64,000 nucleotides of DNA from Eubacterium sp. (GCA_017437905.1 JAFRWY010000047.1:1-64000), one strand, 5' to 3'; counted from the stretch's first letter, positions 17,698-28,432 are shown. Notes: generated by a model from the sequence alone, not told the origin. Translations and numbers: made by a program.

Positions 17698-19335
17698 TTA
17701 CAACGTCCCTTCAAACAATACCTTATCCCCTATCTCCACTCGCTTCACACCGGGCTCCTTCTTCCGGTTAAAGTTGAAGCTGAGCATGTATCCCATGTTC
17801 AGTCCGAAATACTCCAGATATTCACTGATCTGCTTCTCGCCCGCCGCGTTGTAGCGTTCACCTCGCCAGATCTTCAGTTCTATGATGTACTGCTGACCCA
17901 GATAATCCACGATCACATCCGTCCGTGTCTGATCACGGGTCTGGGCCTCGATATAATAATTTCCCGTTCCGTTGATGATCGGTCGAAGATACAGCAGGAA
18001 GAGTTCCCTTCCATCCTTCTCCTTGAATCGATCCTCCAGCGGCCCACAGATCTCCGTGTAAGTCACGATAAACCGATCAAGGATCCGTCTCATATTCAGA
18101 CGTCCATTCTCAACAAAATGGTTCCGATCCAGATCACCCATCCGGTTAAACGGACTGTTCTTCAGATCCTCATCCGATAAGAAGAGGTTATACAAAAGCG
18201 TTTCAAATATCCGGTTTGAAACCCTCACCGTGTTGTGATCATTTCTGATGAAGCCGTACATTTGCAGACGCGCAATGGCGTCCTGTTGCATGTTGTAAGG
18301 TAAACGCTCTCCGTTCATCAGAACTCTACGAAGCGACGCCTTCAGATCCGGAGCATCATTCAGGTTCTTCGTGAGCGACTGGAACAACGTGTTATCCTCC
18401 GCCAGAAGTTTCTTGATGGCTTCGTCAAGTCCTGTGCGGCTCCAAGCATCCAACGCTTTTGCGCCTCCGGAATACTCCATGTCGATCAATTGGCAGATAC
18501 GGCTCACCAAAAATGGATATCCACTCGTATACTCCCGAATCAATCGGGCCATCTTCGCTGTGTCCATCCCTGTATGATGGTCCGCCTCATACTCTTCCAA
18601 CATTCCACGGATTCCGTCCTCCGGCAGGCTCATATCGATATCAAAATCCGCCGCAATATTCCACGGACTGTTCTGTCTGTGGGTATCCTCCGGTCGGATC
18701 TTTGCCTTCAGATGCTTCACATCCGTAACACCAGCAAGAATCACTGACTGAAATGTAGGAAGATCATCTGTCTCTCGCGAGATGAATCCAGCCCGAAGCT
18801 GCGCCAGAAAATCCAGAAACACCTGATTGTTCGTGGCACTGTCAACCTCATCAACCAGCATCACGATTGGTTTCTCCGATATGCCGCACCACCAGTTCAG
18901 GCTGATAAACAACTCATCCAACGCAACCCTTCCATCAGTCCGGGCGAGAAACGAGTCTAACTCCTCTCTGGTTTTCTCAGGGATATTCTGATAAAATGCC
19001 GGGTTCGATTTCAGTAACCGGCAGAATGCCTTTACAAAGGAATCCTCCGATGAAAAGCCCGAGTCAGAGATCGATTCAAAGCTAATACTTACAACCACGT
19101 AATCACTCTGTAATTCCTTCCGGAGCGCAAGCAAGGTAGTCGTCTTCCCATACTGCCTCGCACGATTGATGGTAAAATACTTTCCTTCATCCACCATCTT
19201 CCGGATCTCATGCACCCGTGCGGTAAGGTCAACCATATAATGTTTTGACGGTACACAAACCGCAGTGGTGTTGAAAGATTTCACTGTTTCTCCTTTTGTC
19301 GGTGGTTGTATTTGATCAAATACAGTTACAGACAT
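17698..19335 (-). CDS. AAA-ATPase-like protein with C-terminal PD-(D/E)XK nuclease-like domain
   Basis: A 545-residue protein of the PF09820/PF08011 type found in many copies in Lachnospiraceae. The N-terminal ATPase has a P-loop-like NRARQYGKTTTL near residue 60 and Walker B IVMLVDEVDSA. The middle is helical, and the end holds a PD-(D/E)XK motif, TDVIVDYLGQQYIIELKIW. Function is not established for the family; a defence or mobile-element role is often suspected. Oddly, it sits inside the pilus operon between pseudopilins and assembly genes, in the same direction and with a gap of under 60 bases on each side. No good ribosome site is visible at its start. It is either an inserted accessory gene or a co-opted pilus ATPase. 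Confidence 0.85.
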   Translation of the reverse strand: MSVTVFDQIQPPTKGETVKSFNTTAVCVPSKHYMVDLTARVHEIRKMVDEGKYFTINRARQYGKTTTLLALRKELQSDYVVVSISFESISDSGFSSEDSFVKAFCRLLKSNPAFYQNIPEKTREELDSFLARTDGRVALDELFISLNWWCGISEKPIVMLVDEVDSATNNQVFLDFLAQLRAGFISRETDDLPTFQSVILAGVTDVKHLKAKIRPEDTHRQNSPWNIAADFDIDMSLPEDGIRGMLEEYEADHHTGMDTAKMARLIREYTSGYPFLVSRICQLIDMEYSGGAKALDAWSRTGLDEAIKKLLAEDNTLFQSLTKNLNDAPDLKASLRRVLMNGERLPYNMQQDAIARLQMYGFIRNDHNTVRVSNRIFETLLYNLFLSDEDLKNSPFNRMGDLDRNHFVENGRLNMRRILDRFIVTYTEICGPLEDRFKEKDGRELFLLYLRPIINGTGNYYIEAQTRDQTRTDVIVDYLGQQYIIELKIWRGERYNAAGEKQISEYLEYFGLNMGYMLSFNFNRKKEPGVKRVEIGDKVLFEGTL

Positions 19336-19393
19336 TTACTCAATCACATTGCCGACAGATGTATCCGCAAAGCTTTCATAAGGATCACCCCGG

Positions 19394-20071
19394 CTAAGAA
19401 TCACTCCAGTCATACTCTTCCGGAACATTATACATCTTTACGTATCTGTAATACTTATACTCTCCATATTTATCACTGCGAAGCTTCAGAAGCACAAGAA
19501 CAACATTTCCGTTATAATCCGAAAGCGTTCCTGACGGAAGCCCATAAGTCGAAACATCATTCCCGTTTACATTGCCTGATCCGCATCCGTAAAACTTTAT
19601 CTCTTCCACAAGAAAGCCTTTATACATTGTTTCATCGAAGTACCAGTCTTCGGGATCCCTGCTGTTAACCTCATCCTTCATCCCGTTATTAATGTACTCT
19701 ATCCCATGATAATGAACCTTTAAGCCATTTTTTTCACTGTCTGCCGAAAGAGTCACATATGTCCCGGTTTTATCAAAGAGAGTAACGGATGTATTGTCAA
19801 TTATCTTCGGATTATCATCGGGATTCTCAAGATACTGCGCTCCATCGATCTCGGAAACTATCTTTTCCATTATGATATCCGAAACCTCTCTTGAATATAT
19901 CTCTCCTGAAATACTATAATGCATCGTTGTTATGGTTGCTATCACCGTTGCAGCAGACGCAAGCAGTATTCCTAAAAGAGCAAAGCTTACAATCATTTCC
20001 ACCAGAGTTGTCCCCTGCCGGTCTCCAAGGATACTTATTATTTTATTTTTGATGGTTTTAAATACTGTCAT
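19394..20071 (-). CDS. Minor pseudopilin
   Basis: A 225-residue prepilin-like protein. The hydrophobic helix TTLVEMIVSFALLGILLASAA carries the glutamate at the +5 position after a G-T junction (DRQG/TTLVE), so the residue after glycine is threonine instead of phenylalanine or methionine. A soluble domain of about 180 residues follows and is rich in tyrosine and glycine. I favour ATG 20071 after GTGGAG; an ATG at 20101 overlapping the previous stop codon (ATGA) is an alternative and would imply translational coupling. It resembles PilW/GspJ-like minor pilins by size and position. Confidence 0.8.
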   Translation of the reverse strand: MTVFKTIKNKIISILGDRQGTTLVEMIVSFALLGILLASAATVIATITTMHYSISGEIYSREVSDIIMEKIVSEIDGAQYLENPDDNPKIIDNTSVTLFDKTGTYVTLSADSEKNGLKVHYHGIEYINNGMKDEVNSRDPEDWYFDETMYKGFLVEEIKFYGCGSGNVNGNDVSTYGLPSGTLSDYNGNVVLVLLKLRSDKYGEYKYYRYVKMYNVPEEYDWSDS

Positions 20072-20097
20072 AAAATGTATTCTCCACAATCCCAGAG

Positions 20098-20580
20098 TCA
20101 TTCTGAAACATATGGTCCCTTGAAAAAGCTGAAGCTGATAATCTTGGGAGTCACCAGATTCTCTTCCTTTATCCGCGGGTCTACGCTCACATAGCCTGAA
20201 GCATCGATATTGGGAAGTCTGATTGACTGGCCAAAAATGTCAATGTTGATTTCACTCTCCGTAGACAGATTTGAAACATCTGTACTATCAAGATCAGGAG
20301 TAAGGCTGAACATATAGATATTATCAGCCCTTTTCCCCAGATAGTTACTGACTTCAACACTATCATCCGGTGTTTTCTTGTATATCTCATTGCCAAATGA
20401 GTTTCTTATGTCAGCTGTATCGGTTGCGCGCATCCTGAGATTAGAAGAGAATCTTACCATTCCGTATAATGCGGCAAGGACGATCAGAATTATGACAAAT
20501 GAAACAATCGTTTCAATCATTGTAGAACCGGAGTTGTTATTATATACGTGTTTTGAATTCGACAAGATTCTTTTTTTCAT
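20098..20580 (-). CDS. Minor pseudopilin
   Basis: A 160-residue prepilin-like protein. A leader of about 20 residues ends in NNNSGS, then TMIETIVSFVIILIVLAALYGMV gives the hydrophobic helix with glutamate at the expected place. The outer domain is short and acidic. The ATG at 20580 overlaps the stop of the preceding gene (ATGA), so the two are probably translationally coupled; the in-frame ATG eight codons earlier lies inside that gene. It is most like PilV/GspI-type minor pilins by length and position. Confidence 0.78.
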   Translation of the reverse strand: MKKRILSNSKHVYNNNSGSTMIETIVSFVIILIVLAALYGMVRFSSNLRMRATDTADIRNSFGNEIYKKTPDDSVEVSNYLGKRADNIYMFSLTPDLDSTDVSNLSTESEINIDIFGQSIRLPNIDASGYVSVDPRIKEENLVTPKIISFSFFKGPYVSE

Positions 20581-21425
20581 TCCGTCACCTTCTTCCACAC
20601 CCACATCTCCGTACTGTTGATCTCATCCTTTGCCTCATTTACTACAAATCCGCAAGGATTAATACTCACATTATCCTGAGCATCCGTAATACTTTTCTTT
20701 CTGATTCTTTGTATATTATTATTGATATTGTACTCCGGAGTTTTATCTATGATGTATTCATGCTTTACAGTATATGACTGGCTGGCTGCTTCGCAGGTAA
20801 CCTCAATAAACAGTCTTATCCCTTTTCTTGAAGAAAGACTGCCCGGCTGAATATCCTCCTCCGTACCGTCAGGGAGCATCCAGTATACTGCAACCTCTGT
20901 TTTACCCGGAAGGCCTTCAACTCCGGAATCCCTGACCAATATACCATCTCCGTCGGCATCTTTCTTAACTTCCATATCAGCATCATAAACTTTCTTTGCA
21001 CCATTAGACGAGAGTTTGAAATATCTTACTGCCGCTTTCCTGTCATGGCCCACCGTATTGTCAGATACGTAATAAGGCCACGTTGTATCCTGACAGAGGT
21101 TATATCTAAGATATTTATAAAGATAGCTCTCGGATTCTGGATATTTGTTGTTAACTGTGTCCTCATATGTAAGCTCATCGCCGAGCGCAACACTAAGTGA
21201 ATTTGCCGCTTCTCTGCATCTCATGCTTGCAATATTCTTTGTTTGAGAAGCGTACAGGGTATATGCGATCAGAGAAAGCGAAAAAGTAAAGATAATAAGG
21301 ATCGAGATCACGATTACCGCAAAAATCAGAGCAGCGCCGGCGTCATGACCGCTACAGTCATGACCGGCTTTGCTTTCAGAATTCTGATATGAATTTTTCT
21401 TTCTTTTCAAAAAATCAGCTTTCAT
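20577..21425 (-). CDS. PilX-like minor pilin/pseudopilin
   Basis: A 282-residue protein with a charged N-terminus, then GHDAGAALIFAVIVISILIIFTFSLSLIAYTLYASQ. The long helix starts with GAALIFAV, as in PilX/GspK-type proteins, which lack the consensus glutamate. A soluble domain of about 220 residues follows. The ATG at 21425 has TTGGAATGG about 9 bases upstream; ATGs at 21428 and 21434 are possible. It is sandwiched between the 2300-residue pilin-like protein and the two small pseudopilins, as the third of a set of small minor pilins that may prime a pilus tip. Confidence 0.7.
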   Translation of the reverse strand: MKADFLKRKKNSYQNSESKAGHDCSGHDAGAALIFAVIVISILIIFTFSLSLIAYTLYASQTKNIASMRCREAANSLSVALGDELTYEDTVNNKYPESESYLYKYLRYNLCQDTTWPYYVSDNTVGHDRKAAVRYFKLSSNGAKKVYDADMEVKKDADGDGILVRDSGVEGLPGKTEVAVYWMLPDGTEEDIQPGSLSSRKGIRLFIEVTCEAASQSYTVKHEYIIDKTPEYNINNNIQRIRKKSITDAQDNVSINPCGFVVNEAKDEINSTEMWVWKKVTE

Positions 21426-21486
21426 CATATCCATTCCAATTGATCTTAAAAATACAGGCTGACCGAAGAACCACATCAGAGCGTTA

Positions 21487-24400
21487 TCAATCAGGGGTAT
21501 ACAGGCCACTCGTCTTTAGCAGGTTCATATATTCAGCATCAATATCCCTGTAAGCCTTTCCTGCATCATAGTTTGAATAATACAGAGGCTCGCCAGGTTC
21601 GCCGCCAATCGATGATGAAAAGGTATCCCGTATCCCTGTAGAATAACCGCAAAGATACAGCACGGGCTTTACAACATCCTCATCATCAGAAATATTAACA
21701 AAATACAGCTTTGATAAAGATATTTTCTTGTCCTTCAACGCAGCCAAAGCGGAGTTTAAGTCATTAACATTCTGCGTCAAAATCGTGCGCGTTCCGGACT
21801 TCAGCATATTTTTCAAAGCATTATCAGTGCTGCTCTTCCACCGGAACAATCTTACGCCCACGGTATTTTCCGCAACCCCACTGCATTCGACAGAATTAAC
21901 AACCACAATCACTTTTACGACATTTTTGTTAAATTGGTGTGTTTTAATAAGATATGAGGAGCCGGCATGAATTTTCGCTTCCTGATTCATCTCGGAATAA
22001 GCTGTGCCCTGATCATCTGTGTAATAAACATTATAATTGATCGTAAGCTGAACCGCAGGATCATCACTGTCTACATTATAATACTTAACAGCATATTTCT
22101 GTATATTTGCTTTCAGGCTGTTTACAAAATCACTTTCAGTGATAGAGACCCCGGAATTTAACATATATAAATATGTCGCAAATCCGTAGATATCCCGCCA
22201 GTCTTCCGGCACCTCCAAAGCAAGTTCACCATCTTCAGAGCACGTCGTTCTCGCCAAATAACTGAATGATGTTGTATCCGGCTCACCCTCTTCATGCGTG
22301 CTGGCAATATACTGTTGATAATATTGATTATCTTCCCTGTCACTGCTATTGATAATCACATAGGCATCCGAATAATATGAATCGATCTCATCCTTAAGCG
22401 GATTATCCCATATTACTGAGAATTCATCCATATCAGCATAAACACTGTCGCTGTCGCCATTCTTAAGGGCCGGAATTATCTCAAATGTCAGACTTCCTGT
22501 GCCTTCAGCGGGACTCAGGTCATATGGCACGACCGTCTTTCCTTCATAGCTATCATCCGAAGAAGAAGCAAGTACATCCGTATCGATGTTATATTTTTCT
22601 CCTGTTATACTTCCATCTGCACCGGTATAATACCTGTTTGCAATGAAATACCCATCCGTCTTTGCTACTTCACCAAAGCCGTTAAATACCGAGCTTTTTC
22701 CAACATAGGTATTCGCGAGCATAGTATTTTTATCAGTACTGTCAGAAACATCCCCAAACACCATTCTGTTATTTACTGCTGATGTGACTGTACTCGCATC
22801 AAGACAGTACCTGATCGACTTTGCCTTTTTCCCTTCCTCCGTCGAGGTAATCGCATAGTTAACACCACCTGCATAGTTCCTGCAGGCTGTGATTACACCA
22901 AGGCCGCGGGTATTATATGCTATGCCCGCTTTCTTATAACTATTTTTGCTTGATGCTACAGTTCCGTAGTTAGCATTATTTTCGATATTAACTGTCGCAC
23001 CGGACGAAACCGAATCCAAAACCTCTCCGACAATTCCCGCGCTGAAGGTTTCGCCTGTATTTACGGTATTATTAACATTTCTTCCTGTGATCTTTCCCCT
23101 GTTGATGTTTGCGCTGATATCTGAATAACCACCGATTGCCGCAACAATACCTGAAGCGGTATATCCAGTTATCTCCACAGGATTGAGGCACCCGTAAACA
23201 GTAGCTTTATTTGTAGCATTATTATCCTTTGTTCCATTCAGGCCGACAACACCTGCCGCCTTCTGAGAATTGCTGTAAGCAGTTGCAGCAGCATCTATAT
23301 TTTCATTGACATTGTCACCATCTTTCTTATAATTTGCATAATTAATGGTCCCTGAATTAATTTCAGCTATCAAGCCAACATAAGTTGCTTTAGGCGAATA
23401 ATAGTTATTTCCGTTGCCTTTTGTATGGTAATCACCTCCATTATAATCATTATTTTCTTTTCTAGCCGATGTATTCCTGCAATAATTAAGGATCATCCCC
23501 TTTGGCACTTTTCCGGTAACAGCACCCAAATATGAATAATAAGCATTATCATTATTTCCCATCTCCTTTGACAGAATGGCCAACTTGGTCACCAATCTTG
23601 CCCTGTTCCGGTAGCCGTTCACTGTAACATTAACCGTATCTGCAGTGAACCCGAAGAGACCGCCGGCATATAGATTTGTTACTACATGACAGAGATTGTT
23701 GTCTCCACCGGCCTGCCACTTCTCGGACAGGTTGAACAGTTCCATAGTGATGCGGTTGTCTGTCTTGCCATTGAATATAGTTTTAAGACGATTTACATAT
23801 TTCAGATATTCTTCCTCATTTCTCTCATCTTCCGATAGATATGTAAGAGCCTTGATAGTACTGTTTTTATATAATCCATTTTTTGAAAGATACGGTTTAT
23901 CCTCTGTTCCCTGACCATCGGGAACATAATTATTTACATTTGTCCATTGTGTATCTTTTTTCAACATTTCACTTGAGCCATTAAAAGCATAAAGGCCTGT
24001 TATACATCCTCCGCAGATATCACAGTCCATATGTATCTGGTTTATCGGATTATTTCTGGAATTATCATTTACAGTACCGGAATAATAAATCAACTTATCT
24101 ATCGGAGCATAGCCATTCTTAGTAAAAAGCGCCCCAAATACACATCCGCCGAAACAGTCTGCTTCTATCTCAACATTTCGAAGATACATATCATAACCAT
24201 AATACTCGTCAGGTTTTGAAATGCTATTAGATGTGGGATAACTCTCCTGAAGGCCGACAAGCCCTCCGACATACATACTGCCCTTTACATAAACCTTATC
24301 GCTATTGCCTCCTATTTCTCCTATTCTGATATATATCATCTTATTATTATTCGTTTCACAGAACTCACCTATAAAACCTCCAACAGCTCTGTTGCCTATG

Positions 24401-27400
24401 ACATGGTATCCCGAAGTGATCCAACCACCATCATAATCATCTTTTCTGCTTAAGCTTGCGTCAGCCAATGTATCCGCGCTCTTGCCAAAGGCACCTATTA
24501 CACCTCCAACACAATCCTTTCCCATCACATACATACCACTGCTTGATGAAGTAGCTTTTATCGGATAAAAATTAGCTATTCTCGATTGTGATCCTCGACA
24601 TGCCGTAGTATCTCCAACACCGCCTCCTACTCTGTTACGTCCAAAGATTATGGAATCAATATAAGAATTATACTTTTTTGTTCCATCCGAGACATTTATA
24701 TCACCTGTACCTAGCGCAAGACCTACTATTCCGCCCACGCCATCTGTCGTAAAATCTGATGAGTCAACCTTTTCCTGAAGGTCATCCACTGACAGTTCAT
24801 CAAGGGCAGTCTGCACAGACTCTGGTTTTTCTCCGAAAATATACTTGATATTCAGGTTCTTCATATCCTCTGTCTGAATACTGTCCGCATTTCGGATAAC
24901 TGCAGCAAGAAGTCCGGCAACCCCGCCTACCCCATAATATATTCCACTATTACTTGTATTCTCAAGATTTACCTGGGACGTGTAACTTCCTCCCAGCACA
25001 ACCGCCGTATTAAGGAGTCCGGTAATCTCAAAGTATATCTTTCCATCTTTAGTTTTAGTAATCTGCCCGCAATTTGCCGGGAAGTTCCTGTCACCTGTAT
25101 ATGTATTATTATCAACTACATATTTCCCATACATGCTTTCGAGAACATCGGCATAAGCCTCTACATATCCATTATCAAGGTTTGGATTTCGGGACTTATT
25201 GTTTGTCTCAGGCCGTCCGAAGGAACCTGTGATTCCGCCAACGGCATAATTCCCCACAGCACTGGTCCCGTTAATAATAGAATAATCATCCCTATAACCC
25301 GATGTATTCTTCGTTATTTTTGCGAGTTCTGTGGATGTATACTCTGCACCGCCCAAGAAATCTGTCTCCATACAGTAGCCGGCAACACCACCGACATATC
25401 TGTCACCAAATACAAATGAATACTCATTCCCCGAGCTTGCTTCGGAAGCGCCAACCATATCAGGTGTTGTGGAACAATAATCGATATATCCGTACCTTAT
25501 CCCGCCAACGATTCCGCCGACAAAGCACGCCTTCATCCTTCTCTTCGCTTCATTGATCTTATCCTCGTCAGTTCCCGGAAGAAGAATATCATCAAGCTCA
25601 GCTTCAGAATAAAGAGTGTAACTTGTGCAGTTACTGATTACTGCAATTCTTGTGGCCGCTGTGTTATGTTTATAGTAGTGATTATCTTTATCATAATTAT
25701 AGTTATAAGTGTTCAGAGCCGCCCCTGTGATACCTCCAAAATAGTATCCTCTTCTATATGTATTATTATCTACATCATTCTCAGCGAAATATGGATCCAT
25801 GGAAATATCACCATGATTCACGCAGGTATCTATAGTATATTTTTTTATTTCATTAACACTGTACTCCGATACCTCAGATGAAGTTATACTGACAGGTTCT
25901 ATGTAATTATCACTGTAATAAACCTTACTGCCATTCTTCGTAAAAGTCGTGTCAAATGATTCCTTGCCTTTTTTCTGATTTCCTCCGGCAGTTCCTCCCG
26001 ACGGGTAGATACGACCGATCACGCCGCCCACGTAACCTATCCCGGTAACATTTGCATTGTTGACACAATACGCAAGGGTTACCATTGCATCTGCATATGG
26101 TTCCTGATCAGTTACTGTAACAGTGTCACTTCCATCCGATGCCTTTGTCATATAATACTGATGGCCGACTATTCCGCCCACGTCAGAACGCCCTCTGATA
26201 TAGGACTGCGGCTTATCTACAGCAACGTCAATAAGAAGGCTGCTCAGGGTGCCGAAATTCTCACCCACAAAGCCGCCAACCTTGCACGTAAATAAGAAGG
26301 ACGCAGGATCATTAACAGGATAACCCTCTACTCCTCTTACTTCTATATCGTCAAGCTCGATATTTGAAATGGTTCCAAAATTCTCGGCAAAAAGCCCAAG
26401 GGGCATGGAGCCCTCCTTGCCTGTGCCGTTAAGGCTGTTGTACTTTATCTGTTCAGTGCCTGGCACTGCATCGTCGCCTATAAAAACACCTTGCGCGGTC
26501 TTGCCGTACACACCATAAATACAGTTTGCAGCAAACGAGATATCAAGCCCACTGATCTTATAGTATGAAATATCCGCCGCGGACGTATCTCCCTTCGCGA
26601 TCACAGAAAGATCTGCCGACTGTGTAAAAATATCTCCATAGGAAAGTATTCTGAAACCGGGGAACGGAAAACGCCTTGTATCAGCAACCGGGTACACGGT
26701 CTTGTTTTCATCCTCAGACCTGTCAAGATATGCAAACTCCGGGACGCTTTGATCAGCGATCAAATCTATCCCTGAAGCTTCCGTCGTCATGTAGGAATTA
26801 AACAGATAATCCGTACCGTCATCTCCGCCGAGGAAATCTTTCTTCCAGTCAATATCCGCCTTAAGAATAAACTCCCTCGTAAATCCAGTATCAATCAGAT
26901 TTTTCGCCCTCATTGCATCGCTGTAATCCGACTCAAACCTGATATTATATAAATGTCTTCCGTTTTCTATTCCATATGTATTATCATTGTCGCCGTCTGA
27001 ATAATTCGCGAATGTAACTGCTTCTCCATATATATCTGACTCTCCGTACTTCTTAAAATCATCCGGATTTATAACCTTTCTTCCCGCCTCGGTACTGCCC
27101 GTCTGACTGCCAGTTATTTCAACCGATGCCCTTATAAACCGAACATCCGGCATTCCGAATCTGTAAAAACTGAATGTGTTTCTGAAAGCCGTCTTTGCAG
27201 CATTAACCGCATCTGTATCACTCCCAAGCAATTCCATTGTGTCAGCATAGGTTATGGATTGCGCCTGAATATCCGTAGCATCGAGCGCGATACTGATTTT
27301 TCCTAAAGTATCTATCCATACAGGGAGCCTGAACTCCTGTGTTTTAGAGCTGTATATCCCCCTGCCAAGTTCTACTTCCACTTCAACAGGGTGATCCATC

Positions 27401-28389
27401 GCTTCGGAAATACTTCTTATTCCATCATACTTTATACTCTCGATCTTCTCCTTGGAGATTGAAAAGCTCATGATTTCGGCATAATCGTCATTATACAGGG
27501 ATGAACCCTGAATTGAAAACTTCAGATTCGCCCCGCTAAAATCAGAGATAAGGCTATCCGAAGAACTGACACTCATAATAAGAGCATTTCCGTTCTCTAT
27601 CTCAAACATATATCCGTCTGCGATCCTGCTGCGGCCTTTTATCTTTGAAGTCATCGTATCTACAGCGTAATATCCGAGCATATTGCTTTCTCTCACGGCA
27701 AGAGTCCTGTCACTTATATCCAGATAACCGTCTTTATCTTTTTTTTCCGGGTCGAAGCTTTTCTGTTTATCTGAATAACATACCGAAAAAACCTGACCGG
27801 CCTCAGGTGAAAATTCAAGAGCTATGGCTCCGTCCAGCACGGATTTGTCTGAAATATAAGACGCTATAAGATCAAAAAGCAGCTTGGTTCCCGCATCCCC
27901 GTTGTATGTAGAGGGATCATTTGCATACTTTGAATACTCACCCGCATCCGCAACAATCCTTATAAGTGTTCTGATCTCTTTATCTCTGTTCTTGTCAAGC
28001 CAAATAGAGCTCCACTCATATTCTTTGCCTCGGGTATTCTTAATGCTGGAAAAATCATCCTTTATAATCCCGCCGCTTACAGTCGTCCCCTGTGCCAGAA
28101 CATACTTATCAATATACACTCCATTATTCTGCAGGACTGAATTTACTTTTCTGTCCATGGCATCACTTGAATCAAGCTCTGTCAGCTGGTTCTGCGCAGC
28201 ATAGAATATATCCTCTGCCGCTTCATTTGCCTTGTTAAATTCTGCCCAGTCGATCCATCCTAAAACCCCGAAGATACCCACACTGAGGAGGATTGACATA
28301 AGAATAAGCACAACAATCAACTCCACCAAAGTGAAGCCTTTGTTTGTATGAATACAGCCGTGCATTTTTTTTCTAAATCTCTTTGTCAT
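21487..28389 (-). CDS. Giant type IV prepilin-like adhesin with GLUG-like glycine repeats (2300 aa)
   Basis: The N-terminus is a textbook prepilin: a basic leader ending KGFTLVELIVVLILMSILLSVGI, with glutamate at +5 after the G/F cleavage junction. Pilins are normally 130-250 residues; this chain continues for more than 2200. From about residue 480 it holds many repeats with a [VA]GG[IVF][VI]G core (for example VGGFVGENFGTLSSLLID, YVGGVIGRIYP, AVGGITGSFG). This is the pattern of GLUG-type beta-helix repeats seen in large surface adhesins. No LPXTG or other wall anchor is visible, so the pilin helix seems to be the only anchor. ATG 28389 has AGGG at a 7-base spacing; ATG 28395 is an alternative. 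Neighbours are pseudopilins, with the other giant 43 bases upstream. Confidence 0.88.
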   Translation of the reverse strand: MTKRFRKKMHGCIHTNKGFTLVELIVVLILMSILLSVGIFGVLGWIDWAEFNKANEAAEDIFYAAQNQLTELDSSDAMDRKVNSVLQNNGVYIDKYVLAQGTTVSGGIIKDDFSSIKNTRGKEYEWSSIWLDKNRDKEIRTLIRIVADAGEYSKYANDPSTYNGDAGTKLLFDLIASYISDKSVLDGAIALEFSPEAGQVFSVCYSDKQKSFDPEKKDKDGYLDISDRTLAVRESNMLGYYAVDTMTSKIKGRSRIADGYMFEIENGNALIMSVSSSDSLISDFSGANLKFSIQGSSLYNDDYAEIMSFSISKEKIESIKYDGIRSISEAMDHPVEVEVELGRGIYSSKTQEFRLPVWIDTLGKISIALDATDIQAQSITYADTMELLGSDTDAVNAAKTAFRNTFSFYRFGMPDVRFIRASVEITGSQTGSTEAGRKVINPDDFKKYGESDIYGEAVTFANYSDGDNDNTYGIENGRHLYNIRFESDYSDAMRAKNLIDTGFTREFILKADIDWKKDFLGGDDGTDYLFNSYMTTEASGIDLIADQSVPEFAYLDRSEDENKTVYPVADTRRFPFPGFRILSYGDIFTQSADLSVIAKGDTSAADISYYKISGLDISFAANCIYGVYGKTAQGVFIGDDAVPGTEQIKYNSLNGTGKEGSMPLGLFAENFGTISNIELDDIEVRGVEGYPVNDPASFLFTCKVGGFVGENFGTLSSLLIDVAVDKPQSYIRGRSDVGGIVGHQYYMTKASDGSDTVTVTDQEPYADAMVTLAYCVNNANVTGIGYVGGVIGRIYPSGGTAGGNQKKGKESFDTTFTKNGSKVYYSDNYIEPVSITSSEVSEYSVNEIKKYTIDTCVNHGDISMDPYFAENDVDNNTYRRGYYFGGITGAALNTYNYNYDKDNHYYKHNTAATRIAVISNCTSYTLYSEAELDDILLPGTDEDKINEAKRRMKACFVGGIVGGIRYGYIDYCSTTPDMVGASEASSGNEYSFVFGDRYVGGVAGYCMETDFLGGAEYTSTELAKITKNTSGYRDDYSIINGTSAVGNYAVGGITGSFGRPETNNKSRNPNLDNGYVEAYADVLESMYGKYVVDNNTYTGDRNFPANCGQITKTKDGKIYFEITGLLNTAVVLGGSYTSQVNLENTSNSGIYYGVGGVAGLLAAVIRNADSIQTEDMKNLNIKYIFGEKPESVQTALDELSVDDLQEKVDSSDFTTDGVGGIVGLALGTGDINVSDGTKKYNSYIDSIIFGRNRVGGGVGDTTACRGSQSRIANFYPIKATSSSSGMYVMGKDCVGGVIGAFGKSADTLADASLSRKDDYDGGWITSGYHVIGNRAVGGFIGEFCETNNNKMIYIRIGEIGGNSDKVYVKGSMYVGGLVGLQESYPTSNSISKPDEYYGYDMYLRNVEIEADCFGGCVFGALFTKNGYAPIDKLIYYSGTVNDNSRNNPINQIHMDCDICGGCITGLYAFNGSSEMLKKDTQWTNVNNYVPDGQGTEDKPYLSKNGLYKNSTIKALTYLSEDERNEEEYLKYVNRLKTIFNGKTDNRITMELFNLSEKWQAGGDNNLCHVVTNLYAGGLFGFTADTVNVTVNGYRNRARLVTKLAILSKEMGNNDNAYYSYLGAVTGKVPKGMILNYCRNTSARKENNDYNGGDYHTKGNGNNYYSPKATYVGLIAEINSGTINYANYKKDGDNVNENIDAAATAYSNSQKAAGVVGLNGTKDNNATNKATVYGCLNPVEITGYTASGIVAAIGGYSDISANINRGKITGRNVNNTVNTGETFSAGIVGEVLDSVSSGATVNIENNANYGTVASSKNSYKKAGIAYNTRGLGVITACRNYAGGVNYAITSTEEGKKAKSIRYCLDASTVTSAVNNRMVFGDVSDSTDKNTMLANTYVGKSSVFNGFGEVAKTDGYFIANRYYTGADGSITGEKYNIDTDVLASSSDDSYEGKTVVPYDLSPAEGTGSLTFEIIPALKNGDSDSVYADMDEFSVIWDNPLKDEIDSYYSDAYVIINSSDREDNQYYQQYIASTHEEGEPDTTSFSYLARTTCSEDGELALEVPEDWRDIYGFATYLYMLNSGVSITESDFVNSLKANIQKYAVKYYNVDSDDPAVQLTINYNVYYTDDQGTAYSEMNQEAKIHAGSSYLIKTHQFNKNVVKVIVVVNSVECSGVAENTVGVRLFRWKSSTDNALKNMLKSGTRTILTQNVNDLNSALAALKDKKISLSKLYFVNISDDEDVVKPVLYLCGYSTGIRDTFSSSIGGEPGEPLYYSNYDAGKAYRDIDAEYMNLLKTSGLYTPD

Positions 28390-28432
28390 CTTCATGCCCT
28401 ATTGTTTTTATAGCCTCAACTAACCGAATCAC

